A stretch of DNA of 64,000 nt. Source: Caenorhabditis remanei. Taxonomy: Eukaryota > Nematoda > Chromadorea > Rhabditida > Rhabditidae. The translations under genes and the position numbers were made by a program. The notes under the pieces were generated by a model. The model did not search any database. It worked only from the letters and a program-made list of their open reading frames with translations, and was not told the origin of the DNA. The stretch spans positions 15,498,587 through 15,562,586 of the forward strand of contig NC_071333.1 in the NCBI RefSeq assembly GCF_010183535.1, read 5' to 3'. Shown here one piece after another: positions 1 to 14,184 of the stretch (the first letter of the stretch is position 1; every line of letters begins with the position of its first letter).

Positions 1-2496
1 ACAACGGTCGACAAAGTACAAGTATCCGAGTTCGTCCCAATGGAGAATGTCACCACTTGCAAATACCTATAAGCGTAATTTTCAAGAGTGTCAAATTATC
101 TGAAAATACCATACCTTATCTCCGTGTTTGAAAACATCCCTATAGATCTTTTTCTGGGTATCTCCGTCACTAACGTATCCTTCAAACTTCAGAAGAGCAT
201 CCTTCTCCTTAATGACTCCAACCATCTCTCCAGTCTCTCCTGGAACACATGGAACACATAGTCCATTGACGTCACGTTCGAGTTCTCCAGTGGCACGATC
301 AACCTTGATGAGACGGACTGGGTAGAAGGCTCCAATGTGTGGGTAGATTGGCATGAATCCACAAGATCCGACATGGTTATCCAGGTTGACAATGTTGGAA
401 TTGCCTTCAGTTGAGCCGTAGAGCTCACCAATTTTCTTGATTCCGAATCTTCCGACAAACTCCTTCCAGATTTGACCTCTCAACCCATTTCCCCACATCA
501 GACGAACTTTATGTTGCTTTTCTTCAGGGCATGTCTTGGCAGCAAGAAGATATCTGGAATCGTGATATAGCACATATGACTGATCAATATGTCAAAATGC
601 TTACCTGCAGATTTCTCCAATGTACTGTGTAGCGGTTACATTGTACTTGACACAATCCTTCCAAAAGTTGCTTGCCGAGAACTTTTTCCTAATAACTGCA
701 GTGGATCCGAAAGCAATCAGAGATCCGATACCCATGATTCCAGCGGCAGAGTGATACATTGGCATAGTGATGTACACAACATCTGGTTTGGTAATTCCGA
801 ATGCTCTTCCAGCAGCCATAGCAATCCAGTAGTAACGGAAGTGTTTGATAACAGCTGGTTTTGGGTTTCCAGTGGTTCCAGATGTGTAGATATAGCAAAG
901 AACGCTCTTGAAATTGAGTTCGTTGACTGGAGCTGGCTCATCTTTAGAGAAAAGATGGAGGTCTCTCTCAAGACTTCTGTGACGTCCATCAATATCGTTT
1001 GTTGCCAAGAATACATTAATATTGTCACTGATAAGGTTTTTCTCGACAGCTGCCTGGTACACTGAAATATAAGGATTACGGTATTCAGTATTCAGTATTT
1101 TGGGAACTCACTTGGCAATAAACTAGCGGTGGTGATGCATGATTTGCACTTTGATACATTGATCGAATGAGCCAATGGTTCCAATTTCAAGTTTGAGTTA
1201 ATAAATGCTGAAACGACTCCAATCTTGGAAAGTCCCAACCAAATCGCAAAGAAGTCAATGCTGTTGTCCATAAACAAGGCGACCACGTCACCCATCTTGT
1301 AACCTTCATTCTGTAAATTGGCTGACTTATTGTGTTTTGATCTCAACGGAATCTCAGAATCACAGAGAAGATTCACACAGTCGTCAAGTTTAGTATAGTT
1401 TGATCATTCAATTTAAATTAGTTTCGGAAAGTGTATAGTTTGATTCCGACTTCTTTCTTTTGTTTTCTTGTCTGACTTTTTCACACAGTTCCGTTTTCTG
1501 GTTTGGTACGCTGTGAACCTAAAAGTCAAGGTCGGACTATTTTTTTCTGACGTGATATATCTTTTCTCGCTATAGTCTAAAAATTAGAAGGCGGCTTATT
1601 ACGTGGGAAACTGTATTGTGTGAAGAAAACTGATAGCAGTTATCAAGTTGTGATTTCTGGTGCATTTTTGAGTTGGAAATTCTTGAGCAAACAACTAAAG
1701 TTGTGATAATGCAAATGTTAAAGAGCGAAATTTGACCATCAACAAATATATTATAGTTTCTACGTTTTCTACGCACAGACATACCACGTAGAGGTTAGCA
1801 TACTGGTTGGCAAGTTCATTGAGTTCCCTGTAGTTCAGTTGTCTTCCAGTCTCGATTTCAATCACAGCCACCTTGTTGGGATGTTGTCTCACCTATAAAA
1901 ATATACGAATTTCTCACATTCTTCTGCAATCCTTTCTTGAAAAAATGAGAAAAAACCGAAATCGAATAAAAATTATCGCTTCGTTTCATTTTTCTGCCAA
2001 TAGGACAAACCTGATCCAAGAAAATGTCGTGAATCGGGCGATCTTTTTTGAACAAGCCATTGATCGTCGATTTCACAGAAATCAAGAGTCGTAGTCCCCT
2101 GAAAAACGCAATTTTTTGTCATTGTGTGGGTGGAAATGCACTATTCCCCCATTCATACTAATAGCAATTTAGAATTGAGAAGATTTTGCACCCAGCTGCG
2201 ATGGTTTCTCATTTCCCGCGCGTAGACGGAAATGCAATGACTAATCTGTGGTCAAGGCTAAGCGAAAGGATAGAATTGTGAAGAAAAACTAAGTCATGTT
2301 CTCCGTTTTTACAAAAAAGAACTTACGCAATATCTCTCGGTATAGTTGCCACTGCTCTTCTTCCAAAGTCCGTGCGAAGCAGCCTAAAGACTACATATCC
2401 AACGAAGACAAACTTCCAGAAAAAGCTATTGACATTGTATAATATGACTGCATACACCGCAAACGTGAGTAATGCTACCTTCGGACTATCCGGCAT
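1..2496 (-). CDS. acs-22: Fatty acid transport protein / very-long-chain acyl-CoA synthetase, 3' end cut by window edge
   Basis: FATP-family enzymes activate long and very long chain fatty acids to acyl-CoA (ATP to AMP) at ER or plasma membranes. Exons read as 2327-2496, 2011-2098, 1785-1892, 1112-1310, 605-1061, 115-553 and 1-66; all phases join, giving 509 residues before the edge. The N-terminus (MPDSPKVALL) carries a hydrophobic membrane segment at about residues 8-40. The AMP-binding motif YTSGTTGNPKPAV lies in exon 5 and the FATP hallmark ELYGSTEGN in exon 6. The start was chosen because TTTCAG/GGAA lies directly before this ATG, a likely trans-splice acceptor; an ATG further up would sit before that acceptor. 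The ortholog assignment rests on remembered near-identity to C. elegans acs-22; acs-20 is the close alternative. The C-terminal adenylation lid is off the window. Confidence 0.9.
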
Positions 2497-2599
2497 TTCC
2501 CTGAAAGGTGAATCCATGAGAAAATTGAGAAATGAACTAAAAATGGTTCAAAAATTCAATATGTTTATCTATACGAAAGTGTATTAGAATGACCAAGAA

Positions 2600-5500
2600 G
2601 GGGTTTACTGCCCACTAATAAATACAGTGAGAGAGCACAAGGCTACACTAGAGTTCACTTTTCAACTGATAAGATAACTATCAGCTAAGGCTGTCGGTGC
2701 TGCCTAGGACATGTTCATAGGGCCAAAACGGTCGATAGATTATGGAAAATGAAGAGAAAATGAATATGAAACATTGAGGGGAAAGTCCAAAGAAAGTTAG
2801 ACTATTGAATACAGAAAAAACGATGAAGGGGTAAAGTTGTTCATGTAAATAAAAGTGGAACCATTTTCTTGTCTATCGATACTAATTGATAGAGAAGAGA
2901 AAGCTTGTTGATAAAAGAACAACTTTGGTCCAGAATACAAGAATAACTGCATCACGTGTTTTTTTTTGAGGTACTATTCTGTCAAAGGACATCAGTTGAT
3001 ATTGAAAATAGAAGAGATCTATGAGTCAAGTTTCGTTGATTCTACAGGTGATGTTTTCGAAATGTTGAAAAGGGAGTCTACTCGAATAAACGAAAACGTG
3101 TAAAAAAAATTTCTAACAAAAAAACTTTTTTATGATAGTTGTTGAAATTCTAGACAAAAAGCGTATCATTGTTTTTTTTTGAATTTCGTTCAATAATCAT
3201 GCGCAATAAAGTTTTGATTAAAAGATTGATAAAATTGTTGTGGAAAGTGAAATTTCTTAAAAATAGGTCACAAGTCTCGATTGACAGGCAGTAAGCAGTG
3301 TCATTTTGATCTTTTTATAGATTCGTAGTGTCAAATTTTTGTCCTACACTGAAAATGACAAGCCGTTGAACCAAAACTATAACATTCTAGTTGCCAGCTA
3401 TCTTTGAAAGACGATTCTAGACATATAGCCTAATTATTATCGTTTTCTGAGTACATAGACTAACCTAAACACAACACGAATGAACGATCGTTTATCGAGA
3501 TCGTTGACGAAGAAAACGGGGACAACATTGCTAAATTAACAATTCCCTCGGACACCTCCTTGGCTTGCCGACGACGACGACGACGACGACGCAGGAAAAA
3601 GCCATCGGAAGAGCGAAGAAGGCTTTTGGTGTTAGGAAGGAGAAGGGGGGGGGAGGCATACATGCCCTATGTACACTGTATGATGCGTGTGGAATTGTTG
3701 CCCCGCGCGTAAGATTCGGGAGGAAAAAAGAAGACCAGAGACAAGGACCGGTTTGCGGTTTGATTGTAGTAAATGATGAATTCTAGTGCTATCCACACCT
3801 CTTGGAGTTTTTCTTTTTTGGGTATTCATGGCTAACCAAGCGGGCTACTAGTAATTTACTCTCGGATCATCAATTAATTCATGTAGATCTCCTTCTTTTT
3901 CTCTTTTCTCCTCTACAGTCATCCTTTCTCTTTCTCTTCTCGGAACAGATATGTAGGAAAAAAGAGAGGAGAATTCTGATACAATGATACGAATAAAATA
4001 TGTACATTGCAGTGTGTATAAAGTGCAGAGAGAAACGAGGAGAGGCGAATGGAAAATGTCATTGACAACAAGAAGAGGACAACGCTCTTTTTTGCCTCCC
4101 GGAAAAAGAGAAATTAGAAAAATCATATATTACGAATACTAAATATGGCGGTATGCTCAGGAAAAGAAAATCTGCTAAGACTGGCGATGCATGTTTCAGA
4201 TTTTAAAGACGTCAGACACTTATGAAGCCTTACTATTCTTGGTAAAGATAATCTCCCATTCTGAGAATAAACTGATAAACAACAGTTAATAAGTGTAGTC
4301 ATAGTTTTAAACAATTTTGTAGAAAAGTGAACATTTTATGAAAAATTCGAGTGACTGTAAAAAGAAACGCAAGCGGCTAAATCTAGCGAACCGGAACAAA
4401 ACAACCTCAAGAAAATTGTGTACAAACAACATACATCATTTTTGAACAAAATCATAACAACCCAATAAACTGTTTTGTCAAAATTCTGAACCACTATATT
4501 TTATTTCTCCAATCAAAACAACATGTCCACTGCTAATTATCTTATCGCCACGTTGTAGTTACCCATACCATTCTTTCGGTTCATGTTTTCCCTATTTCCA
4601 ACTCACAACTCGTGACAAGATACGATTGTGCATTCTCTATCTTATCAGTAATAGCGAACTGCCAACATGTACAAAAAGTTGAAAAAGTAAAAGTGATCAG
4701 TACGTTTTGGGTTGCGGTCGAGGAAGAAGGTGTAGGGGGGTTGAGTGTATCAACAGGAAATTGAAAAGGAAATTGCTCGGATTTTTAGAATCTCTAAAAA
4801 TATGATCTTGCAAGTATAGTTTTCCTTTGTACAGATGTTTGAAAAGTTTGTAGTTTTTAGATGAACACATTTCGAAAAAATCGTAAACAAGTTGGACAAG
4901 TGCCAAGAGAGTGCGCGGAAAAGAATCAACAATGAGACACCGTTTCGCTGTGGCTCAATCGGAACGAAATTCAAAAAATTGTTTATAAAATTGTTTTTTG
5001 TACAAATAACATTTCAAAACTAATCAGGAAGACGGAAATCGGAAAAACTTACAAGTGAAATGTACTAATAAAGTATAACAGTGTTCCATTCATAACCTTT
5101 TTTGCGTAGGTAGGCTTTTTGTAGAGTACCTAGAGTACAGTATAGTGTGTCCCTGGGATGGAAGCCATGAAGTTTTTCAGACGAGACGGAATTTTTTAAG
5201 AAACAATATGAAAATGAAATCATATAAAAACATCGACTCGGAATTTTCAGAACCATTAGGATTTTTTGATCATAGAAACAATTCTCGCCAAGGGAACAAG
5301 TTTCAATTGCGAAATAACACTTTATTACGTCTTTTTCTGTTTTCCGGACTCAATTTAAACTATCGAAACTTCAGAAAACTTGTGAGCTCACCTCATCGGT
5401 ACGGTTTTCGAGCAGTTTTGTTCAATCGAAAATAATAGGTTAGCTAAAATAGTACTTGACGGTTAAACGGAAAGAGGGCAATAGTTGAAACAACTCCGCG

Positions 5501-8500
5501 TCACCACCGCTACCACCGGATTTGTTTGCTCATCGCCGAGAACGAGGAGAAGGAAAAGAGAGAAAGTAGGAAAAGACTTTGCTAATATTCTTGTAGGCAC
5601 CAACACAAGTGCCTTTTTCTCAATTCTATGCCGAATCACTTTTCACATTTGGCTCTTCTCGTTATTTGGCAGGAGGATACAACTTGACTAGTGTAGCAAC
5701 ACGTTTTTAGAGAAAACTGAGTCGCTTTGCTATTTTTTTCCACAGGAATTTTAGAAAATTCTGCCGAAAACAAATGAAACCTTACTAATGCTATGTACCT
5801 ATGTCAACGACTTATATTTCTACATGAACGTTTTCATAAATAGAGTAATACTCACCTAATATCTTGATTAAACTTACCAACTTTTGCAAATCCATTTTTT
5901 CACTGGCATTACATTTTTCGTAAAACTGTCGATAATTTCCATTGTTCAATCAACCTTTTATCTGAAAACAAAAACAAGAGTCAGAAGATTAGAAACCAAG
6001 TTGTTTGTCAGGTTTTGTAGCAGAAAAGAGGCATCTGATAATTGATAATTGAACGTGCCACCGGTGTAAACAGACTGTTTTTGGTCTCTGAATTTGTCAC
6101 AACTGTAAGCGGTAACTTCTTTTAAGTGACAAGAAGAAAGGTTCGCAATGAGTGGGTTGGACCAGCAAAAGTGATGTCATTCGGTGAAAAACCGTTTTGT
6201 GTACGTGTGTTGTGTTTAGGTTAATCACGGAAACTATCTCAGAAAGCAAAAGTGGGTGGACGGGATCATTCATTGTCAGGCGGTCGGATTGGAGGAAATT
6301 AGATCGAAAAGAGAATAGCTGCTGGAGAGAATGCAATGGATCCGAGGTTGCATCTATTTGGAAAGACATTCTTGTACAGTGTGGAGTGTTTGACATCAGA
6401 AGACACCTGCAGAATAAATAATTTGTAACCGTTACATTATGAAAAATGCAAATAATATCAAACAAATTGGATTGTCTGTAAACAACACTCTGTTCAAAAT
6501 CATAATCTTCTCTGATTTCAGATTATCAATTTATACCCTTATCTTCAGATTTGCAGAATCACGGGGCAGTGAAGAAGTTTGCCGGCCCGGAGTCAAAAAT
6601 GTGCACAATTAAAAAAAAAGTTCGAAATAGTCGAAAATGCGACTTTCGCAGAAAATTCAAGTTTTCAGATTTTTGTACTGAGGCCCGGTCCGTTGCAAGT
6701 TTGCTTATCCTGAATTGATGAAGAAATGAAACCAATCATCGAAATCATAATTTCTCCCACATCAGGTTTTGAAAGCCCCCAAAAGTCCCTTGCCCGTCTC
6801 CAACTTCAGAATTCCCAAGTTTTATGATGACTAAACTAAACATATTCAACTTTTGAATGTAGTCAGTCATAAGTAGTGCATTCATTTATTCTCAGAGATA
6901 TATGTCGTTCATTCATCAGACCATCATTCACAGATCTCATCAATTTCTCATCGCCCTTTCTATCCCATAAAGTTCTCAATGGTCTTTCCCTTTTTTCCTG
7001 GTCCTAGACTTTTCTCATTTAGTCCTCCTCCCACCCACGAAAAAAACTTTCATTTTCTTACTGATGTGTTTCGAAATGAATAACTCATTTACATGATTAA
7101 TGGGGACTAAAAAACGACAAACTAAACTAGACAAGAAACTAAACAACATGAGCAGATGTTTTGAGGTCAACGATTGGAGTAATGAGGAGAAAATGAGAGA
7201 AGGATGAGTCTAAGAGTTTTTGAGGAAACACTTTAGAAATTTACATCCGGGTTACACGGTCTATGAAGACCACATCATCATGGTTCGATGCCAAAGATGA
7301 GAGTACCAATGAAACATAACGTAAATACGAAACGATCCAAAACAATCTTTGAAGTGTCAATTTTACACAAAAGTTGATCATCTGGCTCTGAATATAAAAA
7401 TATATGTACCAGGAATCAAAAGATTTCGAAAATTTCGGAAGTCGGAAATATTCCGAATCAATTTTTTTGGAAATTCCGGAATTTTTGAAAACACGGGTTT
7501 TCAAGTTTTCCATTGTCTGAATTTATAAATATGCAATAAAAACTAAAAAAGCGTTAAATCGCACAAATTTGTTAAAATAATTACGAAAATATTTGAAATT
7601 TCGGAATTTCTAATTTCCGTTCCCCACTTCCCTGATATGTACCTTTACACTCTCAATGTACCAAAGAACCGCCCAAGTAGTTCGTGAATTTCCGAAAATA
7701 CAACCAAACACCAGGCTGGCAACTTGAACCTACACTTATGAATAAATTGCACCAACAAGTTACCATTTCCAGTCATCCGTCTTGTTTTTGTTCAATGATC
7801 CTATCACGTTCACATTACATGATTCATAACTATAGTAGTATACTTGCGTTGTTTCTTATAAATGAAAACTAAACTAATTGATGTATAAACAAAACTAATT
7901 ATGAGTGTACGTGCACTTGAAAATGACTGATTTCTATAAACTTGTAAAATGTCATCTTCAAAAACGAACTAATGAGCTGTTTCCTTGATTATCATTACTT
8001 TCATAGAAAATTATTGTTGAGTAGACAGTAATCCCCAAGTTCCACTCTTAAAAAATGTTTCGTTGGTCAGTTGGACCATGTTTCAAAAATTCAATTTCCT
8101 TTCTCTTCTCTTCTTCATTTCTTCCTAAAAATGTCTTGTTTTGAGAACTGAACTTTCTGAGAACATGGCCCTTTGGTAGATAACCCAATTCCTAAGAACT
8201 CATCGACCACTCACTGGCCAAGAGAGTTGGAAACTGTTCACTTTTGTTTTCCAGCCAGACACCCACTTCCTTATTTCCAGAACAACAGAGATCGATTGTC
8301 TATTCTATTCATAGAATGAGCTGACTTCAAAACTTTCGACTTTCCGGAAAAACATATGGGAATCCAATTTTTCCTGGAACAAGTAAAACCGAGTCGAATC
8401 CAAAGTTTTAGTTGTTTTCAATTTGTGAATGTCTTGGTTTGTCTCCCTCATCTTTGACAGACTGTGTTCGTTGAAAACAATGAGGAAGACTTAGAACTCA

Positions 8501-9100
8501 TTTATTCTTTTTTTCTTCCCGACGTTTCCTGCTTCTTTCTTGATAATGAGTTAGTTATTCCCTTTTCTTTTAAATGAACGTTTTCTTCACAACTTCATTG
8601 AAATTCTTGAACTTTTCCGAAACAAATTGGATAGGCAGACTTTCTCAGAAATGGAGAATACAAGACAATTCAATTGAATTTAAAATATGTGAAATGAAGA
8701 AAATGAAGTCCCATAGTAATTAAATAACTGATCATTGATGTTTTTAGTTAGTCTAAGCGTGTTGATTACTTTGATTCTTGTTTTTTCTCTTTCTTATTTC
8801 AATTAAAAGTCAAGAGCATGTGTTGTGAGTGAGCAGATTGAGTTATGTACTAAACCACCTGGGGTGAAGGTGGACTGAAGACTTGTAGTCTGTAATCTCA
8901 TGATTTTCGAAGCCTTTTTTGTTTTCTAGATTACATTTTTTGTTTGGAAGATTCTTGATACAGATAACATACAACCAGTGGTATGATCAGAAAGAATCAA
9001 AAATTTCTATCCAAAATATACATTTTTCTGAAAACATTATTTTTTAATTTCTGACACCCAGTAGTCCAGGCAAAAGCTTAGAAAAACTTATAACAATAAT
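2600..9100. other. Long non-coding stretch upstream of acs-22
   Basis: I find no exon chain with good splice sites and sustained reading frame here. It holds AT-rich sequence, a GAC triplet run near 3568-3590, a run of nine G near 3645-3653, and one fragment of the GC-ended dispersed repeat near 6570-6715. It probably contains the acs-22 promoter and tRNA downstream sequence. Open frames of 60-120 residues occur, but they have no recognisable composition or splice context. Confidence 0.6.
6570..6715. repeat. Fragment of GC-ended dispersed repeat
   Basis: Begins near GCCGGCCCGGAGTCAAAAA and ends near GAGGCCCGGTCCG, with an AT-rich middle rich in AAAATTTTC-like words. The same arrangement occurs at 17.4, 20.3, 24.0, 29.9, 43.6 and 63.7 kb in this window. 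Boundaries are approximate. Confidence 0.6.
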
Positions 9101-9101
9101 C

Positions 9102-9107
9102 AAAAAA
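9102..9107 (-). terminator. RNA polymerase III T-run after tRNA-Gln
   Basis: Six consecutive T on the minus strand start four bases after the tRNA 3' end, the usual Pol III termination signal. This supports a transcribed tRNA gene rather than a tRNA-derived relic. Confidence 0.85.
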
Positions 9108-9111
9108 CGAT

Positions 9112-9183
9112 AGGTTCCACCGAGATTTGAACTCGGGTCGCAGGATTCAAAGTCCTGAGTGCTAACCGCTACACCATGGAACC
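9112..9183 (-). tRNA. tRNA-Gln (anticodon UUG)
   Basis: On the minus strand the 72-nt sequence starts GGTTCCATGGTGTAGCGG and closes with a 7-bp acceptor stem (GGTTCCA with TGGAACC). The anticodon loop reads CTTTGAA, giving anticodon TTG. A-box (TGGTGTAGCGG) and B-box (GTTCAAATC) promoters are intact, there is no intron, and the discriminator is T. It decodes CAA glutamine codons. Confidence 0.97.
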
Positions 9184-9199
9184 GCACGGAGACTCCCTC

Positions 9200-12100
9200 G
9201 TCTTATTGTGTTGATGACTGCCCGTTGTGACAGGAGATGAGCGGCGCGGGAAGTTTGCGGCAGGCTAGCGGTTCTCCGCGGAACGCAAACGCTTTGTTAG
9301 CGATGTTGAAAGTTTCCAATAAAAATATAAAAATTTCCAAAACAATAAAAGGTAAGATACATATATTTCTGTTAAGAATTCAGTGAAACGTTTAGGACAC
9401 TGTAGTTAGTGTAGTGAGAATGACGATAACTAAAATTTAAGGGTTTTTCAGCTGCTGATATTTAAACTTTCAAAGATTGTTCAACAAGATTTCAGCAGAA
9501 AAATTTATCATCATAAGATCGTGTTCTCCCTTCAAAAAATGTGTGCGTTCTGTGTAGTTGCTCACCTCCCATAACCAATATATCACTATAAAATGCTGCT
9601 TATACATACAAAATGATCACTGATGGTCACGTCACAACTGACCCATTTATTTCTAGCTCATCAAAACGTTTTGACCATTTCTGTGCGCGTCGGCGCCGGG
9701 ACGCAAAAAAGGAAAAGCGGACAGCGGAATATTTGAAACACTTGTCAAATGAGGTCCCATGGGTGGTACAAATTGAATACACAACCATCAGTGACGAGCC
9801 GTGCGCCGATATGGAGTAATGACAGAGACGGGGTGGGCTCCGTTGGGTCAGGGGAGGGGGGCCTAACCCAAAAGACACAAAACACTTGAAAAATGGGGGG
9901 TCACGTGTATTTTTTTGTAGAGAAAAGTATGTTAGACATACACGTCAGCCGAAACAATTTAAGTGAGTTTGGTTTGCAGTTTGTTTCTTTTTTTGGTAAG
10001 AAATCCCGGAAGTTCTGAAATAGGTACATAATGGATCCTCCGCTACTCGTTCTGCTCTAGTTCCTGTTTTTGAACCCTTTCTTGAAATTGTTCGTGCTTT
10101 GTTTTTTCTTACACCCAGGAATCCTAGGCTAGGATAACGAACACTTTTTTGTAGTTATATAGTTTTGAACACACCATGAATGTATTTCGTAGGTTATAAA
10201 AAGGAGGATTGTAGGAATGGAAAACTTTAGAAAATGGAAAAACGCTTATAACATTTGAATTTGGATCCTCAGTTCTGATCGGTGAACTATACATTTGCAG
10301 AACTGTCACAAGGCTGTTTTTCAAAGATATAATTTTTGTCTTGTTCAATGAAACAAGTGAGGGTGGCACATGTATATGACACTTAACTAAAAATCTCATA
10401 AATGTCGAAACTATATTAGTCTGGGAGACATAGAGGAAGTTGCAATTAAGCCGATGACCAGAAGTGCTAAGATAACTTCATTAAAAGTAATGACCAGTGA
10501 CCCCTTTCCATAAAGAGTTCTCTCTTTACTTCCGACTACAAATATGTTTCTGTCAAAAGACCTCCATGATGTCACCACTCATAAATCCCGATGATGATGA
10601 TGAATAGTTTAATTGGCATCGTCTCTTTGCCCTTTCCATTAGTTTGCCCTTCCCCTTCTTCCTTCTCCCACCCATTCGTCTGTCACACGTCTTGAAAATT
10701 GAGAAATTGAGAGATTGAGCATTTTATGCGGAATGATAGAAGCCCCTGCGAACTAGGAGGCGAGAGGTTTTTATTGGGTTTCATTTGTCGGAAAAGATCA
10801 TTCGGGGTGGGTGTATGGGAATAGCAAAATAGGAAGGTGTGGGTGAAAAGCGTCACTTTTTGGATAGGAAGTACACCGGAAACTGTCGGAAAGTTGAAGT
10901 GCATATTGTTATTTTTGGAATATCAGATTGAGATAGCCAGTCATGTTGGATTACGGTATCTATATGAAAAGTGGGTTTTGATTTGTTATTTTTTATATAT
11001 TTGTCATTATATTGAGATCAAAGAAAATAGACTTCCACGAAATGAACAGCGGAATTAATTTTTATTTTTATTTTCACATTTCTAAAAACTGGCCATTGAC
11101 TTGATTCGATGATTTATTCATATTGTTTTCCCTTGAGTGGTTTTTTTTCAAATTCTAGCAGTTCGAGCTCTTTGTTCACACATATTGAAAGACAATCCGG
11201 AGAATGAGCATGTTCCACCCACCCACTTCTGAACAATAGTATTCGAAAACACTAAACTAATAGCTCCCATTCCTTTTTTCCCAGATTTTCTTTTGTTTTC
11301 GTCTTCCACTTCTGTACTTTGGAGCTGCTAATCGTTTTCGAGTTCATTTCTACTTTCACCAATGAAAAAAGTGATGATGACTAGTTTTAGTATCTATACG
11401 ATTCTTCCGCACAGCACCACTTACCAAAATTGTTTTGTTTTGACAACGTCAGCTTGTAAAACGGAATTCGATTAATTGTGATTAGTGGATGGAGGCAAAA
11501 CAATACGGGGAGGGGTGTCCGGAATTTCGAAATGGATTGAGTCATAGGTAATAATGCTCATGCGTGTCTAACATAATTATTCAGTGGTTACAAATCCTTG
11601 TGGGTTCCTTTTTTTCCAAAAATTGATATTAATCGTCTTACTGTAGTTTTTGTGCAAACTTTCTGCCTCAGCTATCGGTGTAGCTAGAAATTGAAATATC
11701 CCGACTGTGAAACTAATTAATCACAATTCTCTCTCATTCATGACGTGGTGTCGACTTTTCTTGGACCCCCGCTTTTTCCGTCATTTCCATTCCGTTGCTT
11801 TTAGTTAGTTAACAAATGAAACAGACTGGAAAAAGGGGAAGTCAAAATGGAAAGTGCGTATTGTTCTTCGAGCAAATACTAGTTCTGTCTCGGGCTCCCA
11901 CATGATTACTGATTGGGCTGATTAGTGACTCAATGATTGTTGATCAGTATTCAACTCACGTGACGAGTCGATTAAGAGTTTGCGGACCCCGGTTCTACAT
12001 GCGTCCTCGCATACCAATCTATCATCCACTCCTACGACTTCCCCGTCTCCAAAAAAATGTTTGACCCATAATCAGCCAGACAACGAATCAATCAACCGCT

Positions 12101-13490
12101 GTTTTCTTCGAATTTGTCTTTTCCTACCTTGTTGTCAACATCATCAACATCTACCTACATCTCAACTATTGTGGAATAACAATTCCGGGTGGCCAGTCGT
12201 TTTTCTTCTGTAGACAGGAAACATTTTTGCCGTGAGAGTTTTGTTTGTTTGACCTGGATGGATGGAAAGATCTAGACGAGAGGAAACCTTACATTTCATA
12301 AAATGCAATTTTCCGATTTTCTAAAATTCGAGATTTTCATTTTACTCCATTACGAAACCTTATGTTGTTCTTTGTGTAGTAGTCTGCATATCAAAAGATG
12401 AGCCTGACCAACGAAGCAAACTTTCGAAATTTCGTAAGTTTCTAGACCGTATCACGTATTGACTCACGAACAGTTGTTTTCTTAGGTTTAAGTTTTCCGG
12501 AAAACGTGTATGATCAGGGGTACTAGGAAGTAATAGTTACTAGAGTCTCACGCCTGATCTCTGTTAGAACACTACATCGTATTTCAGAAGCCACCGATTT
12601 CATTTCAAACAATGCTCCCCAGATACCTCTAATTGCGAATAATCCCCTTTAGCTAGCCTGTTTCAACGTGATCATGATGAGTAAGAGATTCCCATCACAT
12701 CATGAATATTAGAAAGCACAACCTGTCTAAATGGAAATGAGTTCCACTAACGGTTCACATTGCGTCATTGCGTTTCTTTATTAACGAAAAAAATTGAAAA
12801 ATGAAAATGGAATACTGGATCGCAATCTATATTCAAATTTTTCTCCAATTTATCGAAATTTCAAGAAAACTCGTGTGCTCTTTAAGCCTCAATACGGTAG
12901 ATTAACGGGACTCCTCATTTCCATACATATTGGAAAAAAATTCTCCATCCTCTTTTCCTTTTTCTCATTCATTACAATACAAATTTCGTATTCCGAATTC
13001 TTCCCATGCGTTTCTCCAATTCCTATTATTTTTCGTTGTCAGGCTGGTCGGAGTGGGTGTGGATGGAAAGTGGGCGGAGCCTTTGAAGAACCTCATGGCG
13101 TGGCTCAGCCTCATATATACAGAGGCTCCGTGGCTCCTTCATTACTTCGTTTTTGAAATTGATGACTATAGAGACATCACCGTTTCTCTTTTCTATTTTT
13201 CTTCTTTTGATTGTACCTCTCAACTCTAGGTGTCTCTAGGTATCTAGGTGTCGGGATTTTAGTAATGAGAATCTTCTCAGCTGACCAGGTGTGTTTTGTA
13301 AAACGTATTGAAGCCTTTCGAACTATCCGTTCCTAGTAATAATAAAAAGACTATAGATATTAGTTTTTGATTATTGGCTTACCCGAGATCCGAGAAGTGA
13401 CCTAGAACCTCCTTCACCAAATTTCCACTAGCAGTATCTCAGAAGCCCATTTGTAAGAGACCATCTCTCAGACAGAAATCAGTTTCTGAT
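9200..13490. other. Non-coding stretch between tRNA-Gln and nlp-14 region
   Basis: No convincing gene seen. It has a locally GC-rich patch directly upstream of the tRNA (9235-9300). It also has a 14-bp perfect palindrome TCAAAACGTTTTGA at 9661-9674 inside a 68-codon open frame, and a GC-richer block around 13040-13135. The right part may contain distal nlp-14 regulatory sequence. Confidence 0.5.
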
Positions 13491-13497
13491 GTTTTTA

Positions 13498-13728
13498 TCA
13501 ACAAAACATGAAACTTTGAAATTCTCCCCGTGATTCAGCCTTTATCTGATCTACAATCTTTTCATACTGATCTTCCCCCATGGCTACGATTATCAAAACA
13601 AAAACATACCAAAAAACAATGATCATGACCCACTGATATCTTGTAATTGATCTAGACTCCTTTTGTGTGTTGGGTCTTCTCCTCTTTCCCTTCTTCTTGG
13701 AAATATTCAAAGGATGTTCTCTTATCAT
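13498..13728 (-). CDS. Possible small single-pass membrane protein, 76 aa
   Basis: An uninterrupted 76-codon frame encodes a basic N-terminus (KKKGKRRRP at residues 11-19), one hydrophobic segment (about residues 33-50, VMIIVFWYVFVLIIVAM) and a charged tail. The basic-then-hydrophobic order suggests a type II or tail-oriented membrane protein. I recognise no family. No clear splice acceptor lies just before the ATG, and the frame is short enough to be chance; the composition is the main support. It is divergent to nlp-14, which starts about 450 bp away. Confidence 0.4.
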   Translation of the reverse strand: MIREHPLNISKKKGKRRRPNTQKESRSITRYQWVMIIVFWYVFVLIIVAMGEDQYEKIVDQIKAESRGEFQSFMFC

Positions 13729-14184
13729 CTTCAATCGTCAGTATGTCTACGTGAATTTCAATACATTTCATTTCCACTCTTTTTCATTTTCATTTTCCGC
13801 ATCCTATCTTTTCCCAAAGCCCCGCCTCCTGGATGCTCTTTTAGTACCGCGCCGGAGTCGACTTACGCCTCCCATCACTTTTCGATTAGACTCTTTTTTC
13901 CCCATTCTCGGCCAACGTCACAGCTATTTACGACGACAGAAAAGAACATCTGCTTACACTGAGGGAGTGCGCCCCGCTCATTTTGTTTTTCTTGTGCTCT
14001 TTCCGTCCTTTATGGCCTTTGCTTTCCACCCTCTCTCAGAAACAGAGCTGGGTATGATAAATGTCTCGATTTAATGCCCTATGTGACTCATACTACTCCT
14101 CTCTTTATGTTTCTGACATCGACACTTTAATCATGAAATCTTTTGTTTTTCAGTCGTCAGTGCTTCCCGGGTAACACACGCACT

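Noticed and set aside
589..1065. 158-codon plus-strand open frame
   Set aside because: Exactly antisense to acs-22 exon 5; the conserved AMP-binding motif fixes the coding strand as minus.
9613..9878. Overlapping frames on both strands (68 and 83 codons) around a 14-bp palindrome
   Set aside because: No splice, SL or polyA context that favours either strand and no recognisable sequence; likely chance in a GC-richer patch.
13040..13135. GC-richer block resembling a coding exon (GVGVDGKWAEPLKN on plus)
   Set aside because: Frames on both strands are open only briefly and no acceptor/donor pair brackets the block.
13667..14074. 135-codon plus-strand frame upstream of nlp-14
   Set aside because: Phe/Ser-rich translation of pyrimidine-rich sequence, overlapping the nlp-14 promoter and partly antisense to the small membrane protein frame.
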